Part shown: positions 1 through 26,600 of the stretch, in pieces | Numbering within the stretch: position 1 is the first letter of the stretch | Layout: each line of letters starts with the position of its first letter | Origin: Oreocharis arfaki | Lineage: Eukaryota; Chordata; Aves; Passeriformes; Paramythiidae | DNA length: 64,000 nucleotides | NCBI GenBank assembly: GCA_013398015.1 | Contig: VZRR01006572.1 | Coordinates: 124,001-188,000, forward strand | Reading direction: 5' to 3' | Notes under the pieces: generated by a model | Database searches by the model: none | What the model saw: the letters and a program-made list of their open reading frames with translations, nothing else | What the model was told of the DNA's origin: nothing | Made by a program: the position numbers and the translations under genes

Positions 1-940
1 GTAAGTGAGAAATTAAATATATTTTTGAATGTTTTACCTTGTTATAGTTTAATACTGAAGTTTTCTCATGCTGTAAAATGACATACACTTTTAGCTGGAA
101 TTGCACACTAAATTATGAACAAGTTTTTCTAATATAAATTTATTACATTTTTAAATTTTAATTGTGACTTTATTTATGACAGACTTTGCTGTACTGCTCT
201 GATGTTCAATAGTTTTTATACAATGTTCAAGTACCAAGATTGTAATAATTTTATAAGTAGAGAGGGGAAGTGAGGTAAACTTGAATAATGAACTAATATA
301 ACTAATAGTTACATTTTTAAAGAAACAGCAAATGGTTGTTATGAATATTGCTTACATTGATACACACTCTATCAACAGTAATGTCTAAACAAAGTAGTTC
401 TAAATACTTCTGAAAAAGTTTACATGCAAATCTTCTTTTGAGTATTTTGATTAGAAGTATTGATCCAACCTGTAGTGGCTTTCTTAATGTCTTTTGTATA
501 GGATAGGGTTTCCTTCTGACAACATGGTGATGATTTTTCATTCAATGAGCCTGTAGAATGTTGCACTGGAAGGTCCTTCATAGTTCCAGAAACAGCTGAA
601 TTTATAAACCCTAACTTAGCAGTCTTTTTCTCAGTGAAGATGATGAATTAGATGCCTCTCCTTTATGTGACTTGTAGTTTTCACATGTTTCATAGGGATT
701 TGATATCCTCCTGATCTCTTATCTTTCTATCAAATTTGGTAAATTGACTTGCAAAAAAAGATGGATGAGGTATGGTGGAAAGGAAGACAGGTGTTCCAAA
801 CCACCAGCTGCATTTGATGGTATCTTACAATAAATCTTACAATTTTTGTGTATTTTTGAAATCTTCATGCTGTTGTTTAGCATTGAAAGTATTATTTGAT
901 GTCTGCATGCTTAATGTATCTTAAATGTGTTTCCTTACAG
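1..940 (+). other. WWP1 intron, starting exactly at its donor
   Basis: The first bases are gtaagtgag, a consensus 5' splice site. The intron ends with ttccttacag at 931-940 before the next HECT exon. Nothing else is recognised in it. Confidence 0.75.
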
Positions 941-13743
<12,803 letters not shown>

Positions 13744-15800
13744 AAGTGGCTTCTAGTCAAAAAGGATCTCTTACATAATAAAAGGCCCAGCCAACTAAAA
13801 TTGCACACTTAATTGTATATAAGCTTTTTGTTCTGTACAGTGATCTTTCTGGAACTCTAAAAGTTTAATTGTTCTCCGTTCTTCCACAAATATATGCAAA
13901 ACAGTTCAGCCTTTTCTACTTTTATTTATTGCCCTTTCAAAAGACCAGAAAAACCCCTCCATAAATTTTGAAAGCAGACAAGAGACTTATTTAAAATATA
14001 TATATAAAAAATATAAATATATATACTAATGGGCTCTAGTTTTATAGAGCTTTAAGTGTATGAAAAATTGCAGCCATTTGAAAGGGCCTGGATTTGCTTT
14101 ATCTTGGCTTTATCATTCAGAAAAAATGTTTCAGTTGCTCAGTGTTCTCTTAAGAAACATCTCCAAGTTTGTTTTACTGCATGGCTGTTCCAAAAGGTGT
14201 TAAAGGCTTAGGCCAAACGTATCCTAAATATGTAGAAAGATGCTGCTGGTATTTGAGATGACAGAATCTGTTGTTCTGTCAGTTTAATTTTTTAAATACA
14301 TAAATAGCTGATATATCCCTCCCTACTGATGTAGCCAAGGTCATGAATAAAGCCTTTACTACTTGCACAAGAGTCATGTACAATGAGATGAATGTGATTT
14401 AATGTTGAAAGGAATTGGTGCCACTGTTCTGACTTACTGCAGGAGCTGAACAGAGTATTTTAATTCATTTGAGCAGCATTGGAATTTGTTTACATAATAC
14501 CTTGGGTTATTACCACGAGGATGTTAGGTAATCTTCAAAGAAAAAATAATAAAAGAGAAAATACTACCCATTATCTTCTTGGTCTGGTGTCTTGCAGGCT
14601 TTTTTTGTTTTGTTTTGTTTATTTGGTTTCCCTTTTCAATCCATGATGTCCTTTTTATAACTTTGTAGAGTTATACTAATGTAAACTGAGCTATAAGGGT
14701 ATACAAAAGGTAATGTGAATTTTGCTGCTTTCTGTGTTCATGTTCAGTTTCAGATACTGGATCTAGTAAACTCAAATAAAATGAAAGTTACTTAAGCTTT
14801 GCACACATAAAAATATTTAGTGTTAAATACTCTCATTTCTCTAAAGTTCTTACAGAAATTTAGGTGTACTTGAATGAAGTACGTCTAAAATCTGTCATCC
14901 TTTTATGTAGGTCAGGTTTGTCCTAAGTGCACAATAATATAAAAGCATTTTAAAATTAGTTTTATTGGCATGTATTTGCTGAACTGCAAAGATGTGTTTA
15001 AAAAAGTACTAAAATTTAATACCTTATTCGTGTGAATTATATTAAATGCTACTTTTAGCAAACTTTGCTTCCTTATTATAGAGTAAAAACATGTTTTAAG
15101 TCACCATTTGTAATATGCTTTAAATATTATCTGTAAATTCCATTACATTTAAATTACACAGAATTTTGTACACACATGAAAATGATTTTAGAATACGATT
15201 CAACACACTTGTGTTAACATATCATATTGCACTGTTAAAAGTGTACCTGCGGGAAAAAATAGCTATTTCTGTTCATGTATCTTTCCAATACAGCAGCTGA
15301 ATTCTGCCAAAATTTATTTTTCTACATATTGAATTGTCTCAAGGCTTTGTATTCAATATGCACAGCTTACACTGGAGCTGTACCTCTGCGGAGCTCTGGT
15401 CACAGCAGTGGTGCAGCGGGCCCAACAGACTGCTGTCTTACATGAACTTTTCTGTAAGAGCTTGAAAAATTTCCACCACTTTGAGGGTTTTTCATACACC
15501 ACCAAATATCTTCTGCAAAACCATTTTTATATCGCACTAAACTCCTTTGAAGTGCAAATCCACTTGAATTATCACTTACGCTGGTTAGAATGGAGGAAGC
15601 TTAAGAAAACAAACCAAGAAGGTCAAAGGCCAGGCACCAGGAGTGTGTGTCACTTGCCGAAAAGACAAGGAAGGCTAAATGTCACAGTTAATGAATTTGC
15701 ACTAATGAATGACTTGGTGACCCACTACCAACTGCTGAATTTTGTGAATCTGTGAGTAACTGAACAAAATAATAAAAAAGACAGCACATCACAAGAATGT
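13744..15800 (+). other. WWP1 3' UTR (probable extent)
   Basis: AT-rich sequence after the WWP1 stop with AATAAA hexamers at 13777-13782, 14346-14351, 14548-14553, 14775-14780 and 15771-15776. It includes an alternating AT tract at about 13996-14027. Which signal is used cannot be told from sequence alone. Confidence 0.55.
14548..14553 (+). promoter_or_regulatory. Candidate WWP1 poly(A) signal
   Basis: AATAAA followed within about 40-70 bases by GT- and T-rich sequence (ggtctggtgtcttg, then a T tract), the layout of a functional cleavage site. Competing signals are at 13777, 14346, 14775 and 15771. Confidence 0.4.
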
Positions 15801-17525
15801 AGTTGTTTCATTGTTTTGGTAACTTTAGCTGTCTCAAAACTGCAGTAAGTTTTTCCTGGGGGTAATGATTAGTAAGCAAGAAAAAACCCTTTCTGTACAT
15901 GTGTATGGTCTGTGAATTAGACTAACTGAAACCTTCTGGCTCCAGAGGAAAAAAAAGCAAAATTAAGATACCTGTGTGCATGTGTGTAAAGTACTTGAAC
16001 TTTTTGGGAATTTCAGTAAGCCTATGTTGTAGTTTTTTCTTTTCCCATTTGAATTCTGCATATTTCACCTGTATTTGGGGGGAGTGAGTAAGACAGCAAA
16101 AAGAGGGAAGGCAGCAAATGGCTGGAGATCAGACCAGGGAACCAGTGAGGTAATACTACTTGAAGGAGCTCGTGTGTAGTTCATGAGTTTTGTTGGTGCC
16201 TTTCTTTCTGCAACTCAGCTGCTTTTCACTACACACTCTGAGTAACAACTCTAACAGTTGTTATTGGATATTCTTCCTTTTTCTGCTGCTGCACAAGGCA
16301 CCTAAGTAAAGGTGCCTCTGTCAAAAAGCTAATATAAACAACTCTGTATGGCAGATGTTTCTGTAGGATATGAATGCAGAAAATTCTCTCTCAAACACTA
16401 GCACCCACCCTGAGACACCGTGACATAGAGGACTTCATTTTGATGCTTAAATAATAGAAAAATAATAATTACTTTATGGTAGTTGAGAAAACCCTGTTTT
16501 AACTATAGTTTTGTGACATCAGGCTTTAATTCAAGCCCCAGATTCTCTCTCAACTGTGAATTTTTACTACTGATTTAGCTCAGGCTTGGTTTGTTAGTCT
16601 AAGCAATTTATGCTGTTCTTCATCTTCCTCCTATAGATTGCAATAATCTTTCCTAGTCAAGCAAACATTAGGTATTTCTAATCAATTTTCTTCTAGACTG
16701 TTGTACTGACAATACTACATGTAATTGATTGCCTACCATTTTTTCATTATTTGGTCCTCTTTTTTCTCTTGGGTAATTGGAACATACTGTTTGGCTGGAC
16801 ACCTAACTTAGGTTATTTTGTATTTCTGGTGGAAAATTCCTGCCAACATAGTAGAAAGATCAAGAAGAAAGTTTTATGCCTACAAACAGAAGTCCATACG
16901 CTTCCACACAGTAGTTCCTTTCTAAAGTACTTGGAGTGCATATTCCTCCTGTGGTCACAGTCTAGGGTAAAGTGGGTGTGCCCAGCAAACATTTACAGCC
17001 GCTAACTCATCAGAAAGTTTCTCACTGCACATGCTGATATCGCCCATAAAGGGATTTTCTTAGATGTTCCCTTACTGGGTTTTTTTTCCTTCTTTTTTTA
17101 TTTTAAACCACACTTTCTGCAAAGTCAAACACTAGCATTTAAGAGTATTGGAATTCAGATGGTGCAGCCTTAATAATAAATCTGTAGGAGCATCTATTAC
17201 TCTTAAAGGCCACTGAACTTCCCAGGAAAACACTGTAGAAAAAAATGCAGGATTATAATTATGTCATGATCCTGTCCCTCCTTTCTTCAAACTCATGCTA
17301 GCCATGTTTCTTATTATTCCTCATAAATAACTTGTAGTTTAAAAAGTGTAAAAAATGTAATTAAAAACCCATGCAATCACTCTCCCAGCCTTTTCTGTCG
17401 AACTATAGACCCTGCTTGTGAATGAATTCCCATGTAAATCAACAGACAGGATCACATAATGAAAGAGATCTTCCAGTTCAGAGTTTAATAGAAATTAGAG
17501 GGTGATAAAAGGTCTGGGCTTTACT
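15801..17525. other. Tail-to-tail spacer between WWP1 and RMDN1
   Basis: No gene, RNA or transposon recognised. Part may be transcribed as alternative 3' UTR of either convergent gene. Confidence 0.55.
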
Positions 17526-17531
17526 TTTATT
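17526..17531 (-). promoter_or_regulatory. Candidate RMDN1 poly(A) signal
   Basis: TTTATT on the plus strand is AATAAA on the minus strand, 90 bases beyond the RMDN1 stop. A further minus-strand AATAAA near 17098 is an alternative. Confidence 0.45.
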
Positions 17532-17620
17532 AACAGCTTCAATAAACCAAAGTAGTATTTGGGGCCTTTTCCTATGCTGCTCAAACCTGAGGCACTGAAT
17601 TCCCATTTTCTTGTTTCTTC

Positions 17621-17659
17621 TTATATAGAATTAAGCAGCTCCAAAGCTTCTTTCTGTAC
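17621..17659 (-). CDS. RMDN1: RMDN1 exon 10, terminal
   Basis: Reads VQKEALELLNSI and stop TAA (plus-strand tta at 17621-17623) after acceptor ctttcag. Confidence 0.9.
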   Translation of the reverse strand, partial: VQKEALELLNSI

Positions 17660-20600
17660 CTGAAAGAAATAAATGTCAAATAACAGGTAGTTACAGGCTC
17701 TTCTAGCAAAACTTCCCTCACAAGCACCCAAATGTTTCACTGCAGTTGCGTAAATTCAGAACACTCCTAAGACTGTCATTTTTCTTCTGTGGTTCAAGAT
17801 GCTCAATACTTGAAACATGAATAGGAATTAAACACTTAAACCACTGTCTTCAGTGTAAATCACTTACTATATAAATGAATTTATTTGTGCTGAATACAGA
17901 TACTAGCTCTTGATTTGCTGCAGTCCAATAGTAGCATGCAGGAAGTTGTCCTACCTCTGACCATACCCAACCAACCCAGGGTTTTCAACACTAGATAGTG
18001 ACTAAGAAGTGCGAGAATTTCTGAGGCTCTGTCTGCCTAAGGTTTCTGGTTACAACCTAATAAAATTTTAATATGATCTCAAACATTTGTATTAAAACAC
18101 CCCCCAACAACAAACCAAACAAAACAGCAAAAAATTATCAACACCCTCTCCTCCCTCCTCTAACCACTAAAAAACCTCCAACCCAACAAACTTCTGGTAT
18201 TGAAATAGCAAGCCACGTAGACAGTGTAAGCCAGATACCTCTGAGTATCTGAAGTAACAAATGTTCAGAAAACCTAGTTGTGCTGAGACAAGAATTGAAA
18301 TGTCTTTGCACAGGCCAGTTTCCTTCACAGTGGACTATCAAGTCTAGTTCCCAATTAATTTTGCATTTTACACAATCAGCCAGAGAATGGGGAGAATGTC
18401 ACCTTTCTCAGTTCAGCAGCTCTGCACCCTCTAAGAGATTAGCAAATAGATGTTTGTACCAGGAGGCCACAAGTAGCTGAAGCAGATCAGCGGTTTAACA
18501 ACTTGGCTACTGCATAGAATTCACTCCTGACTACACTTTTTGCATGGTTCCTAAAGGAAGACAAGCTTTTGAGATCACTGGTTTCACATGTGCCTCCAAC
18601 TACTTGTAACTGTCAGAAGGATGGACCAATTTCATACACACCTGAGACCACTACTCCTTTAGCCTAATTCCTATACATTTTGCAAGGCACTGGAGGAATG
18701 TTAACACTCATATTTCCACTGAAAGATATTACTAAAGGAACTCACTTTTGGAAGAAACAGTTTGAGGCTTACTCGAGAATCTACAGAGGGATTCTGAAAC
18801 ACTACCTCAGTAGTGTTTTTCCTGAGGTGTGAAATGCAAAATCCTACCAAAAGTATTTCTTACAATTAAGACATTCAGAGCGTTGTATGGAAATTCAGAA
18901 TGTGCATCTCAGCTGCAGCTTAATGCTAAATGAAATAGAGGTCAATCAACCATAAGAAAAATGAATTGGAAATGAGGCTTTGTTAGTCCTGATGTTAACA
19001 GGATTGTTTATGAGAGGTAACTGCAATTGCTTTGATTTACACTGAATGCATTACCAGGTAAGAACAAATCTAATGGATTACCTCTCCTGGAAGTACTCTG
19101 TTTATGCAGGAAGCAGATGCCTGCCCTCCAAACCAGAATCCTTCTGTGCAGTTTCAAAGGGTAATTAAGTGACTCGTGTCAGCTAGCATTTTCTAGATTT
19201 GCTGCCAAAGATATGTTACCTTAATTTGTCTTATTCAGACTGTCTGAATCTCTCCCTAGGGGCCTAGAAAGGACTGCAGTGTTAAGGTTTTGGTACATCT
19301 GTGGTTTTTTCTTCCTTGTGTTCACATGATTGTCAGCTATTCCAAAATGTGATTCTGACCTTACCCAATTCATGTATATGAAAGGTTAATGTGTGTTCAC
19401 GTAGAAACTGGCTAGTGCAGGTGCCTGCCTGAACTTCAGCAACACAGCCAAGGCTGGGTTGTTGTTAGCACTATGAAACTACCATGAAGAAGAAAGGATA
19501 ACAGTTCTGTACAATGAATAAAACAGAATTATTTCCAACCACTGTTTTCAGAGGTGGCTAGTAACATACTAGAATTTTTAGTGCTGATGTGATTCTGAAT
19601 TATAGGTTCTGACCTATTATTTCCTCTGAGTTAATTTTATAAAACATTCCACTGCCATGATGTCATACATGTTGGGTACAATATATGATTCTATGATTAC
19701 AGTTCTTAACTTCCTACCTGTTTATCCTCCTCTGTCTGTGCAGGATACTCCTTTGCTTTGCTTAACCACAGAAGAGCCATCTTCTTATTGTTTAACTTCA
19801 AGTATGTTTTCCCCAAAAAGAGCAAATTTTTGCTGTAGAAATTTGGATCAGCTGCACAGAGACAGGCGAAAAGCTTTAGATGAGAATCAGCAGCATACTA
19901 TAGTACATACAGTATACACTATATACTATACTTTGGTACTTGTTTCAGAAAACAGAGTAGTTTGGCTTTGGATCAGAAGCAAGCCAGTGTAAAACTTTCA
20001 CTTGCTAGATTTTGATCTCATAAACAATTATATTAACTAGCAGCTTTTTAGTTAATATACTAAATGACACTAGATTCCTCACAAAGAGCAAAGCAGTGAG
20101 CTTAATGCATAACAGCTTTGCTTTGCAGGTTTTGGGCTTTTCTGGACCTAGCAGGTACAACACGCAATGCAACCGCTCAGCAGGTACAGGCAAAGGAAAA
20201 CAGGGCACATTTCCTAGCACATACAGATAGATACCAGCTTGGTTTTTGCTGCACAGAAGAAAACAAAACTATTTGTATCCACATGAAACATTTTTTAAGG
20301 AAAGATTTAAAGCTTGCTTTTATAAAGCATCATTCACTATTAAAGACTAGTCTTGCCTACTGTTCATACTAATAGCACAGGCTGGATTTAAGGTCAGGTT
20401 TTAAAACCTGGAGGTGTTTCGTCTGCTTTTTCTGTTTTGAAGTTCACTGTTACAGTTCACAGCTGCATTACTTGACACCCAGGGGAAGACACACTATGAG
20501 CTTTTCCTTTAAACTTCACTGGTTTAACTATGTACAAATCTTTCATAGAACACTGTCTTCCCTTGTCTTCCTTCATCTTGCAGCTAGTCAGTTTTGCTTA

Positions 20601-23600
20601 TGGGTTCACTCCTGGAGAAATAAATTGTTCATATTTTGTTTTATATCATGTGGACAGTTTAACTGTCAGATTGGCACTCTTGATCATAATACCTTTCGAA
20701 ATAAAAAGTCTGCTTTTTCTGTTTTCTATGTGGAATACAGAGGACTTTTGAACTCTAAGAAAATTCTGAAAAAGTAACACAGAATTCCCTTTTTTTAAAT
20801 TTCTTCTGCCCCCCTGGACTCCAGCTGAATTCCTTGGGGAAGAGTACTTTATTCTCAGGAAGGTACAAATTTCACTTTAATACTTTGAAAAAACTTTCAC
20901 ATTACACTGTAAGTAATGTATACTAGGTGTGTAACATACTTTTTAAAGTGTGTAACATACTTTTAAGTACCTCTGATAAAATGTTCCAATGTAACAGTGC
21001 AGTGTGCTGACTGGCTCACCATGCTTATCAGCTGATCTTATGCTACTGTTTTGGGTTTGGTGGCTACAGTTATTAAGGTGATATTCACAGCTAGAGGTTT
21101 ACTGCAAGTCATCAATCCTAAAAGATATTTTTCAGTCAAAACAAGCCACAAGTATTACCTTCTTCTGCCATGTGGAAGTAACGAAGAGCCTGTAAAAGAC
21201 AGAAGGTTGTATTCTTTAAAGTGGAGAATCAACGCAACACAACAGTCAAACTAAAGCCTTATGCACATACCCGAAGAAGGAGTTCCTATGAAAATGTGTG
21301 GATCTATGATATCCACATATTTTCAACTAGTTTCTCATCCAGCACATATGAAATTTCAGTCCATCCCTACCTTTTCCTAATGGGGTGAATCAGAGGGAAA
21401 AAGCTCTTACAGAACTTGAAAGTGTGCAGTGAAACTGCAGAAGTCTTTCCAGTACAAGTTTGCTTCTTCAGCAACTTTAAGTGCTACAGAACTGAAAGCT
21501 GGGACTGGCATGATTCTGGCAGTATTTGAAATCCTGGCTGACACTTTGTATTCTTCTGAGAGTGGTTTTTCAGCAACACTTACAAGCTTGACATTCAATT
21601 AAAAAGTGTTATTTCTTTTTCAATCAGCTCTTAAATTGCTTTCTATGTAACAGCAAGAAGCCTTCTACAATTACCTTCTAGTGACTCTTGCACCCACATT
21701 TTAAGAGAACAAAACAGTTACTGGTTGCTCTAAACAAACAAAGATTAAAACAGCTGCAGCAAACTTTTCTATTACCAATTTAATTGTCAAGTTTCTATAA
21801 ATGTACGGGTGTTTAAATAAGATGCACACTGGCTTAGACAAACACTGTTTTAGACACTATTTTAAAAGATAAACATCTGGATAGTATGTTTTAGAGTGTA
21901 TGACAGTAGGAATCTTCATAGAATAGATGAACAAAAGTATTTTCAACTGAAAAAATCCCACACCGTATGTGGCCAGAGAATGAAAGGGTATCTGTTCATC
22001 TTAAGTAACAAAGCAAGCTGTTCTTTTTGCATTTAATATAAGGGGACAAATTCCATTAAAACTAACAAGTAAGTACACGGCATAACACCACCATATAAAT
22101 CATCAGCACTTGACTAGTACAGACAGTTATCTGCAACAGAGCACGACAGTAAATACAAACTGTTACATATAGCTTATTACTTTCTAATGCACAAACTACA
22201 TGAAATAATTTTCACTATTCTGTGTGTGCTAATTTTTTGCTTGGTAGGGGTTTTTTCCTGTTCAACTTATAAATACTAGAAATCATAATCATAATAAAGA
22301 CATCATAATAAAGCTGAATTAAACGTTTTTATGTTTTTAGATATCCCTCACTCTCCTGTTATATTCTCATTTTATTACTGACAGTTGTAAACTCACAACT
22401 CCATGCTTATTTCACAAGCAGAGGTCAGCTTTGCCAGGAAAATAAGTAAAAAGTGTATCATCAGCTTTGTGGGGGGAATAACAATGTGTGAAATATTTTC
22501 ATACTGTACCTCTTGAAATGTGGAGGTTGGTGGCGTGGCAAACAGCGTTGCAGCTATTTTTCTTTGGTACCATGGCATCTCAGCAAAGGAGTAACACCTG
22601 AAGCAAAAAGAAACATTTATATCCACCCTTCACACTTCTCTTGTTTTTGAGCAACAGTCTCATAATTGTTGTTGGACATAAAAACTAGATGTCACAATTG
22701 CTGATTCCAAGAGTCAAAACTGCAGACACACTGCAAGCTCTATAAGCACGGTCTGACATCTGTACAAGAAAGTAGCAAGATGTTTGAAGCTGCTACTAAA
22801 GAAGTTTTGGTGTGTGTTTTACTGGGAACTAACTACATTAGCTAAAACTGGGACAATTACTAAGCATGAGACAGATTTTGAGCTTGAATGATTTTAATGA
22901 TTTATGTGCATTTTGTTCTAATGTATTTGCAAAAACAGCACAACTGAGTAATGTCATTGCCTTACCTCAACACTACTTTTCTTTTCTCAATTATTAATAT
23001 AAAGTAGATCTGCAGTACATTCCTGAGACTCTGATCTATAAGAATGAAAATAAATTCAAGAATCAAACCACTGTGTTCTAGGCTAAGCCATGCTATGCTG
23101 TTTTTCTATCTACTAAATAACACAGGTAATCAATCAGTCACCTATCTTTTTGGTGCTGGAAGGATTAAACATTTTTATTGAAGCATTTCAAGTGCACAGA
23201 ACATTCTGGGTGTAAACATTAAACAATGCTATTCACTTTAGTAGCCTCCCGCCATGAGATTATGGTTGTTATTCACTGTGTACAATAGAGCATTCTAGAG
23301 GAGGTGAAAAATTAATAACTGTAAATGATTGGAGGAGAGGCGGGCGAGATATGCAATACACAGCCTGAGTTGAAATTCTGTCATTAGATGTGCCTTATCA
23401 GAAAGAGATTCAGTCCAGGACAGATTAGAAAGAGAAAGGAGAAAAAACTCAAGAACTGGCTTATATTAAATGCCAGTTTAAGATCAAGAGGGCTCTGGAA
23501 TTCAGTAATGAGTACATTTAAATATACAACATGGGAATGTTTCAGAGCCAAAAGCAGTATTAATCTCACATTTCTGATCATCTTTTCTAATTTTCCTTAG

Positions 23601-26600
23601 GAACAATGTTTTAAGTACTTTCCAGAACAAGCTTCCTATCTCAAAATGGACCCTGAGGCTTAGTCAGGTGGTAGCATATACTTATGCTTAGAAATCTGGA
23701 CTATTGCAATTCTTAGATCATGTGGGAATGAATGGTGGATGCCAAAAAAAAAGAGTTTCTAAACCAGAAAAAACTCTGGAGCAGTAGACTGTCATTTTCT
23801 CTGATACTCAGGAGTCAAAAAAAACCACAGAGAAACTGACTGTGGTTTTTAGTATATTTTTAAGCTGAAAATACATTGCCTTTATTGTAAGATTGAGAGA
23901 TTGAAAATAAAGAGAGATCTCCTGTAAAACAATGTAACACCTTTGGTCTTTTTCAAACAACCGAAAGTGCTGTCTGGAGTCTCTCACTAACACATAAATG
24001 ATATTGCTTTCCATCACACCACTTGCACAGAATACCCTGGTTAGTATGGAAAGTTCTATTTCCAGTCCATTTGCCTGCTATGTAACAGTGATTCTTAGTA
24101 CCATTTTCACTGAGAAGTAAATTAAATTTCTGCAAATTCTGGGTAATACGTAATACATATGCTCCCTTTATTTAACATAACTTTTAAAATACTGTATCGT
24201 GACAGAAAGTAACAGATATATTTTAGGAATACATCTCACTTTTGATGGCTTTTCACAGATTGTATTAAGCTGCAGCCATCATTGAAATTCAGCCTAAATT
24301 CAGTGTTGAGTTTTGACTCGATTCACATACTCCAGAACAAAATGAGCACTACTCGCTATCACTGATGCCCACTTTGGATTCTATTTAGCAAACTTAATGT
24401 CTACAAAATGAGTTTTTAATAGTTCCATACAAGTAAATTGAATGAACAATTATTTTTCATGTTTTTGAACTGCATAAGAATTAACAGCTAGACTTTTTCA
24501 AGGCATGATGTCTTATATATGTTCAATATATTTTCAAGCTTGCATCAATTACAAGCACATTCTAAATTATTCCAAGCAGTTCTGCAATTCATGCAAGACA
24601 TCTTACACTCTTGCATTTTTCTTTGCCATGTGCTAACTTTAGTTTGAAAATACATCTTACCAAATCCCTATAAGATGAATTGTTGTAGCATCTTTTGGAT
24701 TCAGTTCAATGGCTCTCTGGCGAGGGGAGAAAAAAAGAACACAATATGTAAAGAAGTTGTTCTGACAAGTGGATTAAAATATATTTAAAAATAAACTTTA
24801 TAAAACTTTTAACTTTATAAAAGTTATCCTACTGTTAATTAAACCAGACTGATACTGTGTAGAATTTCAAGGCAATACACTACTTATTCAGTGCACAACT
24901 AAAGCAGCTCACCTCCAAAAATCTGATGACACTGACAGATGTCTAAGCACTTCTCTTTAGTACGTTACTAAAAGTTGCATTTGAGACTTGGCATGTTCAG
25001 ATTTTGATATAATCTCTGGTGAGATAAAACTAGTAGTCCTTTATCTTCTCCAGTATTTGTCCTTTACTGTTACATAATCCACAGTTAAAAGCCACACAGC
25101 CATTTCTCAATATCACAGTTACATTTGATCTAGTCCTAAGAGGCGTCTAAAGCACTTCAGCTATTTCAAGACTCCCTTCTAAAGCAACTTAGTTTAATGC
25201 AGGAGAGAATTTGTACTCCTGTTTCTGGGGCGTTTCTGGGGCATTTCTGGAGCATATGTCACAGCAAGCCAAAAAACAATGTGCTACTACGAAATCTGAA
25301 CAGAAGTACACTTTTGGTATTTCACCAAAATTAGTTACCAGCTGTCACACAATCTACATATTGGACACATTAATCTTGTCATATGCAAAAAAGCTGCATT
25401 ACCTGGAAATGCTCTTTGATGACAATAGCATTTCCAATTTTAGTCTTGATTCCTTCATAGTCTCCAACATCACTGAGGCAAATTCCATACCACTGTAATT
25501 CAAATAACAAAAACAAAACATTCAACATAGCACTATATTAACAGTACATTTCAAAAACCTTGAAACCAGAACAGCTGCCACCACCAGAGATGACAACAAG
25601 CAGTAAGTATTTGTTGTGAACAGCTCAATAAACACTAGAGCAAGCTGCTGGTTTGCATGTGTAAGGGAATAAATGTCCTGTTCTGATCCAAGATACCAAG
25701 GCAACATTTTGGTATCTCTCTGCCTGTGAGAAAAGCAGCACCAAAAAAAAAAAAAGGGCAGAATGAAGCCAGGGCCTGAAATATCTCCAGTGAAACTCTA
25801 CAAAGCCCAGGAACAGCATGCTGAATGTGGGACATACAACATTTTTAAGGCTACATCGAGGCAGGAGAAGCTGACTACATCAGCTGTAATCACCCTGATC
25901 AGTCACCTCTTTCCATGGTCCTGCACACACTGAATCAGTTTCTGTTTCCCTAGAGGAAGTTTACCTGAAAAAGTCTGAACTCAGATCTTCCAAAAACATT
26001 AGGAAGAACTAGAAGTCTCATTCGTTCTCAGCTGAAAAGATAAATTATGCTGAAGTTTGCTAAACCAGCACAATGACATTTGTTCTGTTTTCTACAAGCA
26101 GAAATCAACAAACAAGATTTCAGTTATTTTGCACAGCTCACCTTGTGTGCTGCAAAATTTGATTCATTTTTTTCAAGTGCCTTTTTTGCATACTCAAGTG
26201 AGTCATATGTCAGTTGTTTCTTCTCCTCTGCAGAAGTACTACCAAGCTGAGCCAGATCCCGTGATGACCGTGCCAGCCGCCATAACAACTCTGCATCATC
26301 ACTAGTCAGGAACAGAAACATCGATGTTTTAAAGCAATTGGAAACAAAGGAAAGGTCTTAAAGGAGTCTTTCAAAGCATATCTCATGTGGGTGATAAGAC
26401 AACAGCGAATCATCTGTCATGCTATGCTATGCACAACCCCCAGGTACCAAACAGCAAATGAAAGCCCACTATTATAGACTGTCTGACAATACCTTTGTTC
26501 TGCCATTCTGGTCTGCAAAGCAAACACATCTGCAGGAAAGGTTTTCTCAAAAAAATGATACAGATTTAGAAACCCCAATGGTACCGCTCAAAACACCAGA

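Noticed and set aside
15408..15755. 115-codon plus-strand frame beyond WWP1
   Set aside because: No recognised domain and no splice context; it lies in probable 3' UTR and is best explained as chance.
20472..20777. Overlapping frames of 101 and 73 codons in RMDN1 intron 8
   Set aside because: Antisense to the gene, low-complexity hydrophobic translation, no homology recognised.
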